From Cyclaneusma minus (Eukaryota > Ascomycota > Leotiomycetes > Marthamycetales > Marthamycetaceae), in NCBI GenBank assembly GCA_037179335.1, contig JAKZHN010000016.1, forward strand, positions 124,001 to 188,000: DNA of 64,000 nucleotides, read 5' to 3'. Positions 1 to 11,059 of this stretch are shown one piece after another. The translations under genes and the position numbers were made by a program. The notes under the pieces are model-generated. The model worked only from the letters and a program-made list of their open reading frames with translations, ran no database searches and had not been told where the DNA came from. Every line of letters starts with the position of its first letter. The first letter of the stretch is position 1.

Positions 1-1199
1 TATTAAGCAAAAGCTTAAGCCTAATGCCCCCGTTTAGGATTTAAGAAATTTTATAGCTAGCTAATATAGTTTAGCAATTATGCAATTGCCCGATATACCC
101 CCAATACCTTTATTTATTTCCTTTTAAAATAATATTTTTTACAGCGTTTAATTTAAGCAATTAGCTGCTTTAAATTTAATAATTATAGCTTTTAAAAATA
201 AAAAAGCAAATAATAAATTTTATTTAATTTTATATATTTTTGAAATAAACCTCCTATATATAAAAGGCTATAATCCTTTGGATTTTAATATTAAAAATAA
301 ATTTATTTATATTAAGCCTATATTAAATATTGTAATTTTGGATTAATATAAAAAAGAGCAGTAGCAAAAAATAATTAAAATAGTATTGTAAATATTATAT
401 TAAAATTATTTTGGAAATTGGTTATTAAAAATATTTAAAGCAATAGGCAGCAATATTAAAAAAGTTATTAATGTTTTTTTTAAAAAAGCATGGGATTTTT
501 ATTAAGCAATAGAAAAATATTTTTCTTTTTTTTTAATTTGGCCATTAAACCAAATAATTTATAAAATTGGCTAATGGATAAATTAAATAAAAAAACGGAT
601 TATATATAAAAAGAATTTAATGTTGGAAAAAACTGCTAAAGACATTTATAAAAAGCCTGGTAGTTTCTTTTTAAAAAAACAATTTAAATTAAAGATTTAA
701 GGGATAATAAGGTTTTTAAACTTGCAGACCTTTTTTTAGCCCAAATATTTAGCAGATCTTTAAAACCCGGGACCTAGTAAATTAAAAAATCTTTAAAAAC
801 TAATCAATTTTGGAATAGATTTTATATTTAGCAGCCATTATATAGATTAATATTAGTCCTACCATGCCTAGAAAATGCCCTATATTAAGGAAATATACCA
901 GGAATTTTAAAAGTTTTTCATAAAGCTATATTTGGCTATAAAGTTATTTTTGGATATACAAATCCAAAAATATCCCAATACCCTTTTTGAAATTAAAATA
1001 CTATTTTTAAAGGCAATATATGCCTTTTGGCCTTTATTTTTATTTTGGCGTTTTTTCTTTTTAAATCTTTATTCTTATATAGAAATAAAAGCCTAGTAAT
1101 TTCAGATTTGGAAATGGAAAATAAAAATAATTATAAAGCCAAAAAGAGAATTATAGATATTGGTAAAATACATTAGGAAAAAAGCCGCTATAGCGATAA

Positions 1200-2020
1200 A
1201 CTATTTAATATTTTGGATGCTAAATTTTAAAAGCTTTATAATATATATAATAAAGCTGGTATTTTAAATAGTAATTATATTACAGTTTATCTATATATAT
1301 TAATTGGAAAGGCCAAAAAGTATTATAATAGCTTTTTAATATATAAAGGCTTTATATTTAATAAAATAATTGCTTTTATTAAATAGAAATTTAAAATTAA
1401 AGCCAATAAAATAAAATATTGGAATTTATAGGCTGGTATTAGCCTTTGCAAAGCCATTGCCAACAATCCAGGCAAATTCAAAATAGAATGCCTGGATTTA
1501 ATGCTAAATAATTTTTGAAAAGTCCAACTAAATTTTGATTTTAAATATTAATTGGATAAAGCCATTAGAAATTAGCTTTATTAAAGTATTTAAAGAGTTT
1601 TAAACTATAAATGGATTTTGTTAAATTTATAGCCAAATTATAAAACTTTGGCAGTCTAAATTTATTTCGCTATTTTTAATAGAATGGAAATTAATAGCAG
1701 CTTTGCAAATTAATTTAATATTTTTAGTATTTGTATTTATTTTGGATTCTGCAATTATAATTATTTTTCCAGCCATTTATTTTATATTGCAATTTTATTA
1801 TTTTAGTTTTAATATTTTTAAAATAGGAATGAAATTAATAAGAAACCAAATTATTTAAATATAATTTTAGCGAACCAGTTTTATATTTATTATATTAATA
1901 GGAAAATATATAATAGAAAATTTAATAGAAAATTTAAAAGGGATTTTAAAAAAAACTTTGCTATATTTATAGTAAGCCAGATTATTCTTTTATTAAGCAT
2001 CCCAAGGACGAATAGAATAA
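1200..2020 (+). pseudogene. Copia gag remnant with eroded zinc knuckle
   Basis: Around 1,290-1,560 the frame reads like fungal Copia gag, including the stretch ISLCKAIANNPGKFKIECLD, which resembles the usual helix-rich gag C-terminal region. At 1,962-2,013 the frame YIYSKPDYSFIKHPKDE matches the spacing of a CX2CX4HX4C knuckle, but the first two Cys positions are now Tyr and Ser, consistent with G-to-A and neighbouring changes. An apparent one-base shift separates the gag frame from the knuckle frame. It cannot encode a working protein. Confidence 0.7.
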
Positions 2021-2525
2021 ATATTGGAACAAAAAACTAAAAAAAAAAGCTTTTAAATAAAAGATATTACTATATATTTTTTTCTAAAATTAAAAATGCT
2101 AAATTATAAAAGGAAATTTTTTTAAATAATTAATAATTAGCAAAGGATATTGGATATTTTTTAAAACTTATATAGCTTTTTTAAAGCATTTAATTACTTA
2201 ATTTAAAAAATAAAAAAGCTTTTATTTGGATCTTAATTTGGATTTTAATTTAAATTCAAATTTAAATTCTTATTTATTATATTTATTTATAATTGGTACC
2301 GGTATTTTAAATAATTAAGCCATTATAGAAATTTTTGCAAATATGAAAATAATGCATTTATTTATTAAAACATTTCCATTTAATCCATTTTATTTAAAAA
2401 ATCCAATTTTTACAATAGAGATTTTTACCATTTATAGCCGTTATACCAAGGAAATTTTTTAAAGCATATTTTTAAATATCAATGCCATTAAAATATTATT
2501 AAATAATATTGGCTAATTTAAAGCT

Positions 2526-2729
2526 TTGCAAGCAATTACCCTTGGCCTTAAACTTAAATTTATTTTAAAAAGCATTTTTGGCATTTGTTTTGAAAATAAT
2601 AATCCTAGTAAACTGCTAGGTATAGTTAATATTCAAATATTATTTGGAATGGTTTCCTTTATTATAGTAAATAATAACACTTTTATATTCCTTTTTTTAT
2701 ATAATATTAGAAAACACACCATAGTTTAA
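2526..2729 (+). pseudogene. Copia protease-region remnant
   Basis: A 67-codon open stretch contains LGIVNIQILFGMVSFIIV, recognisable as the beta-strand-rich segment after the catalytic Asp in fungal Copia proteases, followed by the eroded region that normally reads TPFLLCLQDM. It begins with TTG, not ATG. The frame upstream (about 2,290-2,520) carries a possible eroded active-site region but is broken by stops. Confidence 0.7.
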
Positions 2730-3395
2730 AAATATTTTAAAATAGCTATATCTATTAAATAGGGCTATTCGTGATTTTGATTTATTCCAGCCAAATTTGA
2801 TAATAAAAAGAACTATCAGGCATTTAATAGAAATTAAATTAAAAAGAATTTATAAAATCTAAAGCTATGCCATTATAGAAAAAAATACAAAACTTTTTAC
2901 TTAATGCAAATAAAGAATTTAAAATAAAAATACTAGAATAAATTATTAAATATTGCTATTAATATTAAATTTATAGCAAATTTTTAATACGCTTTAAATT
3001 TAATATTGATAAAAAAAGTTAATACTAAAATTTTAATAGATATTTTTTAATTGAAAAGCTATTATATCATTTATATAATAAATATAGCTATTTGATTTTA
3101 AGCAGCAAAGATTGTACCATTCTTATATGCAAAAATAATTTGGCAAGCTATTAAATTATACTGGATTAATATTTATTTGAATCTATCGAATCTTTTAATT
3201 GCAAATGCTAAAATGGAATTTATTAGCAAGGAATTATAAGCCTAGACAGTTTTTAAAAGAATTTATATAAAGATTATTTTAGTAAAACCATACTAAAGCA
3301 TTGGCAAAAATAAGCGCTATTATATAATTTTTAAAAAAGCTATTAAAATCATTTCTAATAACCTGCTAAATATCCCAATTAAAATTATATTATAA

Positions 3396-3677
3396 ATGGC
3401 AATTAAAGCTATAAATAATATAGCTGGACTAAATGGTTTTATTTCTATCCTTTTGGTATTTGGTGCTTATTTAAAGCTTATTTATAAATTAGTATTATTT
3501 TCTTTAATAATTAAAAAAGCAAAAATTATTAAAAAAGCCATGGCTAAAATTAAAAAAATAAATTCAAAAAACATAATAGCCAGCGTTTTAGCTATAAACA
3601 ATACTTTAAATATCCTGGAAATTAAAAATCTGGGAATTAAATTAACGGTTTTTATATACAAAACAAACGTGGAATAG
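3396..3677 (+). pseudogene. Copia integrase C-terminal remnant
   Basis: This 93-codon open stretch contains MAIKAINNIAGLNGFI and the segment AKIIKKAMAKIKKINSK, which match the conserved end of fungal Copia integrases (the VNDTAGPDG and RAKAIKKAM landmarks). The upstream integrase core (about 2,750-3,390) is too broken by stops to read with confidence. Pro codons have become Leu or Ser, as RIP predicts. Confidence 0.75.
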
Positions 3678-4710
3678 CCTTTATAAAATAAAATAAAATA
3701 AAAATCAAATTATTATAATAGAAATTAATAAACGAAATATAGACTTTAAATTCATTTATATTAAGCCATAATATATAGATTGGAATGCCTTTTATAATCC
3801 ATTTTTAAACTAGCTTGCCTCTATAGCGCCAAATGGGCTAATTTTTACAGCGCCAATTGCAAGGCCAAATATCTTAAAATAAGCAGCTGCAAATGTTTTA
3901 TTAATTTAAGCATAAATTGCCCTATTATTTATTACATTAATTATACCAAAATTTAGGGCATTATTTAAATCAAAATTAAAGCCATTAAGTATATAGCCAA
4001 AGTAATTTTAAATTTAAATTTAAACCAAATTCTCTAGCTCCCAAAAAAAGAAAAAGGCCTCCAGGAAGCAAAAACAACCCCAAAGCTATTTAAAAGCCAA
4101 AAAACCCATAGGAAAAACCAAGAATTTTTAGGCCAATAAATAATAAGCTAAATGCCTAAAACATTTTAGCTAATAATAATTTTGGGTATAATTTAAAATT
4201 AAAATCAGAACTTAAAAAGGTGAATATATATTTTTATATTATAAAACATAATTCTGGATTATAATAGTATTTTTCTTTTCTTAAAAACAAAGCTGGATAT
4301 ATAGCTATATTTATAGCTAAAAAACAAACATTAAAAGCAAGCTATTTAAGATTTTAAACCAGGCTAAAATAAATGGCCTTATTGATATAAATGTTTTTAA
4401 GTTTGTTTTATTTAATTTTTAAATTCATAATAAAAAATAAATATTTAAAACCAAAATGGTTAAAAAAATCAAGGGCAAAGCTATATCTATATTATATAAA
4501 GAATCAAAATTAATAATGCAAAAATATAATAATTTTGGTAAATAATTTATTTTAACTCAATTCCTAATGGTTTAATATTATGCTTAAAAAATCCTTATTT
4601 ATTTAGCACCTATTTTAACTTTTAAATATAAGTGGCTATTATTTTAAAAGGATATTATACAAGTATACCCGCATTCCTAACATAAATTATACAAAAAGAT
4701 TTATTGCTAC

Positions 4711-4960
4711 TTGCCTAAGAAAATAAAAAACAGATTTCCTTTTGGCATTATTATTTGTTTTTTAAAGCTATTTTATAGCTTAGTTAAAGCCGGTTTTTAT
4801 TGGTTTGTTATTTATTTAAACTATTATATTAAAAAGCTATATATAAAAATACCCATATTTAATCCCTATTTTATAATTTCCAACCTAGATTTTAGAAATT
4901 CAAATTTGCAAGCAATAATGGCATTTTAGATAAATAATACTTTAATTTTAGCCATTTAAA
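4711..4960 (+). pseudogene. Copia reverse transcriptase remnant
   Basis: The open frame 4,711-4,929 reads LPKKIKNRFPFGIIICFLKL then FYSLVKAGFYWF, which aligns by eye with the fungal Copia RT block containing LYGIxEAGxHW. The frame continues past a stop into INNTLILA, an eroded form of the DD-containing strand. The first codon is TTG, so this is a domain fragment and not a gene start. Confidence 0.75.
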
Positions 4961-5689
4961 AATGGTTAAATTTTAAAACATAAAAACTTCAAAATGCCAA
5001 ATTTAAAACCAAGCTTAAAATTAAATTAATAAAGAATATTTCTTTAATGTTCAATAGCTGCATTTTAAACCTTAAATAAAACAATTAAATTATAATTTTT
5101 AAATAAAAGCTAAGAAAATTAAGCTAGTAGATTTTATAGCCCCTAATATAAAGGTTTATTACGTTCAGAAAAAAGCCAAAGCAATTTACCTATTTTTAAT
5201 ATATTAGCCAAAATTATTATTTAATTTTTTAATTGCAATTTAATATTAAAACCCTACTAAATAAAATATCAAAATCCTAAATAAAAAACTATAATAAATA
5301 ATAAATAATTTTAACCGGAAATTTATTTATATTTTCCTAACAAAATTTATAGCTAAGCTATTTATTTTTATAAATAAATTATTTGCTAATAATAAAAATT
5401 TATTTTTCCAATTAGATAATTTAATTATTTTAGCAAATAAATCCTTAAATATTGTAGCGGCTATATTTAAGTTTGAAAGCAATATGTTTTATTAAAGCAG
5501 CATTAAATTTAAAAAAAAATACCAAAAGCATTTTAGCTTTTAAACTTTTAGCTAAAATATTAGCCATTAATATAGCACCTTCAATTAGCTTTATTTTTAA
5601 TTTAATTATTCTTTAGCTAAATATACCTAATATATTTATTATTATTTATACAAATAGCTATTAATTTTATAAATATTTAATTAAGCTAG

Positions 5690-5911
5690 AAACCATTATA
5701 AAAAAGCGCTTAATAGTGAATATTTTGTATTTAAAGCAAAGCTATAAAAAAAAGGTTTAAAAAATTAAATACATTAATGGCAAAAATAATCCGGTAAATA
5801 CTTGGATTAAAGCAGCCTTTAATAAAGCTTTAAAAAGACTGGTAAATAAAAATAAAACCATTATTAAAATGGAAGATTGGAATAATAAAAAAAAGGAATA
5901 GCTTTAAAAAA
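5690..5911 (+). pseudogene. Copia RNase H C-terminal remnant
   Basis: The translation contains KYINGKNNPVNTWIKAAFNK, matching the IxGxxNPADxxTKA block near the end of Copia RNase H, preceded by an eroded RLMVD-like helix and followed by an EDW motif and terminal stop codons near 5,900. This marks the 3' end of the pol frame. The 3' LTR should start soon after but I could not define it. Confidence 0.7.
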
Positions 5912-6419
5912 AGCCTAGTTTTTAATAATTTATAATGGGAAAAAAATTTAAAACCATTATTTAATTAGATATTAATTTTGGCAGCTAATTAGTTTTTTTT
6001 ATTATAAAATAAAAAGCTTTAAATATTTAACCAATTGCAGCAAAAGCTTTAAATATTAAAATAGCAGCTAGGGTAGCCTATACCTATATAGCTGCTGCTA
6101 GCGCTAAAATTTAAAAATGGCTTTAAAAAAGCGGCGATAAGCCAGCCTTTTTTTCTTAAATACAATTAATAATATACTAAAACCCCCGAATCGCACGTGC
6201 AAATTATCTCACCCGTTTACCCTTAGTAAACCAATATTAATGGTTAAATTAAAATTGCCAATATTATTTTGAATTTCCGTTTAATATTTTTAATTAATTA
6301 ATTTTAAAACAATTAAATAAAGTATTTGTTTTTACCAATATTACCGCTATTCCTTTTTTTTACAAATTAATAAATATATTTTTAATTAAAATAAAAATAG
6401 GCTATAAGTTTTAAATAAT

Positions 6420-7345
6420 TTTTAATTGGGATATTTTTAAATTTATAAATCCCGATTAAGCCTTTAATTAAAAAAATGCTATAACCAAATAATGCCAAAT
6501 TTACTATTGCTAAAAAATAGTTAAAAATATTATACAATTAGCGTAAGAATTGCAAAAGGCTTAAATTAATAAATGCCGGCAATTGGTTAATTTTTTTAAA
6601 AAAATACGTTTATTTAAATATTAAAAATTAAAAGCCGGTAAAACCCAATTATAAATTAAGCAATAAAATAGCAAGGCTTTATAAAATTGTTAAAAAAAAG
6701 GAATGCCTTTAAATTGGATTTTCCTTTAGATATAAATATCCATTTTATTATATATTTAAGCAAGCTTTATTTAGCAAATATAAATTTATTGCTTGGTTAG
6801 AAATCGAATTTAAAATCGCTAGCAATAATAAATAAAGCTATAAAATAAAAAATCTATAATATTTTAAATTTTCGCATATATTATAGAATTTTGCAATATA
6901 GAATTAATTAAAAATTAATTTATAATCATAATTTTAAATAATATTTATAATTGAATTTTAAATATGCTTTTGCAAAGCTTAAAATGTTTTACAATTACTA
7001 TTTCGATAAATTAAAATCTTTTAAAAAGCTTGCAAAATAGAAAGCCTAAAATAAGGCAATTAAATTGGATAATAAAGCTAGGAATTTATTGAAAATAAAC
7101 GGCTAATTATATCGCTAAGCAATATTGTTTTAGGGCTTTAATATAATATATTAAATATGCCGCTAGCCATAATATAAAAAGGGCCAATTTTTAAAAATAG
7201 CGTTGAAAAGGATTTTAATTGAATTTCTACGATTGTTTTTATTTTTTTAATTTATATATATATTTAAAATCCGGTTTAAAATTAAATTAATTGCTTTAAA
7301 GCTTAAAACAAGCTTTATGCAAAAGAGGGATATTATAACGGCCCC
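6420..7345 (+). mobile_element. Decayed Ty3/Gypsy chromovirus, 3' part
   Basis: On the plus strand 6,600-6,790 reads like the integrase C-terminal GPY/F-type module: NAFKLDFPLDINIHFIIYLS corresponds to the LxLPxxxxIHPVFHVS landmark. It is followed at about 6,850-7,060 by an eroded chromodomain (NFRIYYRILQYRIN then a Trp-to-stop and the ANFKYA region), the hallmark of chromoviral Gypsy elements. After roughly 270 bp of non-coding sequence comes a purine tract AAAAGAGGGA at 7,321-7,330. RT, RNase H and the integrase core are not visible, so this is a truncated or more heavily eroded copy. Confidence 0.7.
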
Positions 7346-8321
7346 GGACCAATAGAAGCTTTTATAGCTAGCTAGCCGAAAAAGCCCTAGTATAATTTAT
7401 ACGCTATATAATTATTAAATTTAATTTTTACGATAAGTAAAAAGCCCTTTTTTTATAATAATAAATACCTATTAATAATACTTTATATCCTAGCCTTAGC
7501 TAAAATTCCCCACCTAACTCGTGATATATATTTATATAATTTGCCTAATTTTGCAAAATGCTTTTAATTTTTTTTAATTAAATTAATTATGATAAATTGC
7601 TAATAAATTTAAAGCAATTTTGCAAAATATAAAGCTCCGTTTTTTTTTTAAAAATCCCAATTTCTAAATATTATTATTAAAATTTTATTCCTTATAATTG
7701 CCCTTTTTATAAAAAAGCAGCTAATTAATTTAAATTTTAATATAAGATTTAAAACCGTTTTTACCGTTTCTTTTATATTATTAAATTTATATATAATTAT
7801 AAGCAATTTAAAAATTGCTTATTTTTTAACCGAATAAAAACTTAATACTAATATATTGCTTTTTCCAAAAAAAAAACAATTATATTATTTTTACGCTTTT
7901 TAATAATAAATTTAGTATTAATTATATCGGCGTAAATATTATTATTGTTATTATAATTAATTATATTTGCTTTATAAAAGCTTTTTAAGTTTTTTTAGTA
8001 TTGAATTTCCAGCTATTAATAGCTTTGTTTTTTTAATATATTACCGATCCTTTTATTTGCGCTATTTATTTCACTAAATTTTAAAAATATTTGCAAATTA
8101 TTAATTATTTAAATACTATTAAATATATTAAGAATAGCTTTTGCAAAAAAACTGCCTAATATACCGCAAATAATAGTATATTAAAATCCAATATTTAAAA
8201 ATTTAGCTAATAGTTTTTAAATGCTTTTAAAAGCTATTGCTTTAATAATTTAGCTATTAAATTTAATCTTAACCGGCAATTTTTTACAAGCAATTTGTTT
8301 TTTCTTCTAAATATAGCTTAT

Positions 8322-8475
8322 TTTATATTTGATTAACTAGTTTTAAAACCTATTTGCTGATTATAAAAATGCTAATAAAATTTTAAATGCTTTTAAAAAA
8401 TTAAAAAGCAAAGCTTTTTTTTAATCGGCTAATTATTAAATTTTAAAGCTATTAGCTATATTTAATATTATAATT
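8322..8475 (+). repeat. Repeat copy 1 (strongly RIP-mutated)
   Basis: This about 150-bp segment aligns along its length with 8,726-8,880. Shared anchors include CTAGTTTTAAAACC against CCAGTTTTAAAGCC and AAAAAGCAAAGCTTTTTTTT against AAGAGCAAAGCCTTTTTCTG. Nearly all differences are C/G in the second copy and T/A here, so this copy has lost more GC. Confidence 0.7.
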
Positions 8476-8725
8476 TTGTTTTATATATAATAATTTAAAA
8501 AAATATAAATAATTAATTTTATATTAGAAAATTAGCTAGCGGCGGGTTAATTATATATATTTCTAAAGCGTAGAAAATTTTTAGCTAATTAAAAATGCAT
8601 AAACAGAGTTTTTAAAAAACTGCTATTTGTTTTTAAAAAAAATGCTTTTTATAAACCGACCGTTAATTATTTAATTTTAATTTTCCTGTTTATTTTTTTA
8701 TACATAAATTATTATATAGCGTTAT

Positions 8726-8880
8726 AGCCAACCAGTTTTAAAGCCTGCCCGCTAGCTATAGGAATGCTAGCAAAATTTCAAATGCCTTTAAAAGGCTAAA
8801 GAGCAAAGCCTTTTTCTGGCCGGCTGGTTATTAAGCTTTAAGGCCATTGGCTATGCCTGGCATTATAGAATAAATATTGG
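8726..8880 (+). repeat. Repeat copy 2 (GC-richer, at the isochore edge)
   Basis: This is the partner of 8,322-8,475, offset by about 404 bp. It keeps GC-rich stretches such as GCCTGCCCGCTAGC and CTGGCCGGCTGG where copy 1 has AT. It ends almost exactly where base composition returns to normal. Confidence 0.7.
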
Positions 8881-9359
8881 AAATGGGTATTCTCTTCTTT
8901 TATTGCATGTGATAATCTAGAAAGACATAAAGCGGTTGGTAATCCCTGGGACGGGGATTTGACTGCCAACTGCAAACTCAATGTTCCAAAAGACGCCTGA
9001 CTTTACCTTTCAGCACCACATCCATAACGATGGCAACAAGGACTGTGCCTACAGTTATCTGTTTTGGGACTTATTCTTAGTCGCTTTGTTCTTGCTTTGA
9101 GTTCTGGCAAGCAACTAGGCAACATACAGAAACCTGAAGCTACTATCTTCATTGTCCGCAAACCTGACCTGGAAGTTGGAACGCACTCTCTGCAGTAATC
9201 AAGTATGGGCTTTCGCTTCCTCTCCTCCCGAAAACCACATCTACTTCGGTCTGCATAACAAGTTCCTGATCCTGATCGCGGATCCAATCATCCAAGTATA
9301 TCGCATCGCCAACTCCAAGACATAACAACGAGCGGCACATACCCACCGGTCCAGACACG
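8881..9359. other. GC boundary and upstream region of first gene
   Basis: Base composition changes abruptly here from very AT-rich to about balanced. Open frames exist on the minus strand but show no family resemblance and overlap the promoter side of the gene at 9,360. I see no clear TATA box. Confidence 0.5.
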
Positions 9360-9940
9360 ATGGCGATCCCCAACCAAGACTCAAGTCTCCAAGATTTTGT
9401 ATGTTGCCTACCTACCCCAAATTCTGCCTTCGACTGACCTTTGGCTGACTTCGATGAAGCTGGATTCATATCGACTTGGCCCGATGTTCCGAGTCGGCGA
9501 GTATGTCGGATTCGATCATAGAAGAAGAGACGGCACAAGCTTCTACTCCCCAGGCTGGAAGATTCTGAAGCTTGAACTGGACGTGGAAGGGCGCAGCTAC
9601 TCCTACGCCTTACAGAGATACAAGTGGTTCGAGGGATTTCTCCCTAACGGATTCTATGACTATGAAACATTTGTCAATTGACCGGTCAACGTACAGCTTG
9701 CTCGGATGGTCGTGTCCTTCTCCCAACAAGAAACTCGCCAGGACCAGGGAATTCTTAGCTCCCGTGCCGCAGAAGCAGGAAGATGAGAGCTCTGAGACAG
9801 GCAGCTCGAAAAGCGTCAAGCTGGCTACCAGTCTGGCCCATACGAGCATCAGCAACCACGACGATACCGCCATGAGCACCGAGACCGAAGACAACGATGG
9901 CACCATGACGCCAAGCACATACGACTTTGAAGACGCATAA
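9360..9940 (+). CDS. Small tandem-family protein, copy A (unknown function)
   Basis: Exon 1 is 9,360-9,398 (13 codons ending in SLQDF), followed by an intron with donor GTATGT at 9,399 and acceptor AAG at 9,459; exon 2 starts at 9,460. This structure mirrors copy B, where exon 1 also has 13 codons and ends in SLQDF, which fixes the start. Exon 2 carries the family core FRVGEYV, a Trp, then SYSYALQRYKW. In that frame a TGA ends the protein at 9,681 (86 aa). A candidate second intron 9,624-9,696 (73 nt, CTAAC branch, TACAG acceptor, weak GTGGTT donor) would join a Ser/Thr/Glu-rich tail ending at 9,940 (148 aa). No signal peptide or membrane segment is evident. I do not recognise the family; the core could be a small beta-barrel, which is inference. 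Confidence 0.6.
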
Positions 9941-10567
9941 CTCTCATGGCCGCAAGGACTGGATGGAGTTGATTGGCGCTGGCCTCGTGGGTTCCGAGCG
10001 CCAAGTGCTGGAAGTGATGCGTTGGAAAGGAATTCGATTGACCCTAGCCATGTTGCGATAGTTTGATTTCGACAGTTTGAGTAATTGAGCCCTGTCACTG
10101 CAATGTTTCCCAAGCACCGAGTCTGTCACCAATCGACTGTTAGTCTTTGGGACAAGGATTTTGACAGCAGACTCAAACTCAGACTTATCATCCCATATCT
10201 GAGTTCATGTCAACGTCTCAAAAAATGCACATTTGACTTTAACCCCGCATTCCGTGCTAGTGACTCACAGAGCAGAGGTCGAAACATGTTGAGCGTTGTT
10301 TTGCGAACTCACATGTCAGACTTCGACCCTTCTTTTCGACAATAAATCCAGCTTTCCTCCTATCCAACCCGCTGATTTGATCCTCACCAGACCTTCTCAT
10401 CTCGCACACTCTTCAGAGATTCAGGGTAATCCCTCGTCTCGTCTGATCCTCAGAACAATTCTCTCGTCAAGATCTCAGTCTAGACAAACCACTCCCTCAT
10501 TCCCGAATATCTCTCGAATTACGGCAGACACTCCATTTCTCAGTCCAACCCCTGGCCTGTTAGAACT
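9941..10567. other. Intergenic, copy A to copy B
   Basis: This spacer contains chance open frames without recognisable content. The part from about 10,340 to 10,560 is pyrimidine-rich (CT), as is usual for fungal 5' leaders, and probably holds the promoter and leader of copy B. No clear TATA box is seen. Confidence 0.4.
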
Positions 10568-11059
10568 ATGACGCCCTTCGTCCCTTACCAAAGCCTTCAA
10601 GACTTCGTAAGTTGGATCTTTTCTTCCACCCGCTTCCAGTCATCCGCTAACAATTCACTGCAGCTTAACGAAGAGCGAGACGGCCCGGACTTCGGAATCG
10701 GCGACTATGTCAGCTTCTACGATAAAAAACTAGGCCTCAAATCTGGCAATTGGAGGGTCTGCGAGGTTGGGCTGGGCGATGGCCATAGTTATTTCTACAA
10801 GCTGCAAAAGTTCGTGTGGTCCCGCCATCCGGCGTCTTCCAAGGACTGCAGCGTCAGCACGAATGTCGAAGATGGATGGCACATGGTCAAAAGCGAAGTA
10901 GACGTGGTATCTGGAGAGACATTCTGGCTATTCAGTCGCACTTTACATCAGGTGTGTGAGAAGAAGCTGGAGATGGAGTTTCCAAATCCCTGGGATCCCG
11001 AATCCTACCGGCCTTCGAAATGGTATGATTTCAGGACCAGAGACATCTTGCTTGGTTGA
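10568..11059 (+). CDS. Small tandem-family protein, copy B (unknown function)
   Basis: Exon 1 is 10,568-10,606 (13 codons, ending SLQDF). The intron 10,607-10,663 has a perfect GTAAGT donor, GCTAAC branch site and CTGCAG acceptor; it is 57 nt with no stop, so retention would keep the frame. The family core follows: FGIGDYVSFYD, a Trp, GDGHSYFYKLQKFVW, then a longer C-terminal part than in copy A. The frame stops at TGA 11,057-11,059 (144 aa). The same frame is then open for 52 more codons, Lys/Glu-rich, to TAA at 11,216-11,218. A 114-nt candidate intron 10,952-11,065 (GTGTGT...TCAAG) would skip the TGA and give 159 aa. No signal peptide or membrane segment. Unknown family. Confidence 0.65.
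   Translation: MTPFVPYQSLQDFVSWIFSSTRFQSSANNSLQLNEERDGPDFGIGDYVSFYDKKLGLKSGNWRVCEVGLGDGHSYFYKLQKFVWSRHPASSKDCSVSTNVEDGWHMVKSEVDVVSGETFWLFSRTLHQVCEKKLEMEFPNPWDPESYRPSKWYDFRTRDILLG

Larger units (their letters stand above)
1000..5930 (+). mobile_element. Decayed Ty1/Copia retrotransposon
   Basis: Translation of the plus strand gives fragments of a fungal Copia polyprotein in correct order over about 5 kb: gag core (about 1,200-1,560), a zinc-knuckle relic (1,962-2,013), protease region (2,526-2,729), integrase C-terminus (3,396-3,677), reverse transcriptase (4,711-4,960) and RNase H (about 5,690-5,910). The order gag-PR-IN-RT-RH is diagnostic for Copia rather than Gypsy. Stops and small frame changes interrupt every domain, so the copy is dead. 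Substitutions are mostly the Cys-to-Tyr, Gln-to-stop, Thr-to-Ile and Ala-to-Thr or Val kinds expected from RIP. Element termini and LTRs were not located, so the limits given are approximate. Confidence 0.8.
1..8880. other. AT-rich, RIP-mutated transposon block
   Basis: This whole stretch is extremely AT-rich, with stop codons in all frames and only short chance open frames. TpA is very common and C/G bases survive in short islands, which is the pattern expected from C-to-T and G-to-A change on both strands by fungal repeat-induced point mutation. Two decayed retrotransposons can be recognised by translating the debris (listed separately). Bases 1 to about 1,000 and 5,930-6,400 hold no recognisable protein remnant; they may contain Copia LTR or flanking element sequence, but I could not confirm an LTR pair. 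No functional gene is supported here. Confidence 0.85.
7331..8880 (+). repeat. Probable Gypsy 3' LTR and following debris
   Basis: Directly after the purine tract the sequence TATTATAACGGCCCCGG begins, compatible with a TGTTATAACGG LTR start whose G was mutated to A. The 3' end of the LTR could not be fixed; anything up to the GC boundary near 8,880 may belong to it or to other repeats. The segment contains the internal repeat pair at 8,322-8,475 and 8,726-8,880. No matching 5' LTR is visible in the window. Confidence 0.45.

Noticed and set aside
1720..1780. FILDSA-like string taken at first for the Copia protease active site
   Set aside because: It precedes the zinc knuckle, so the order is wrong; the protease region is better placed at 2,290-2,729.
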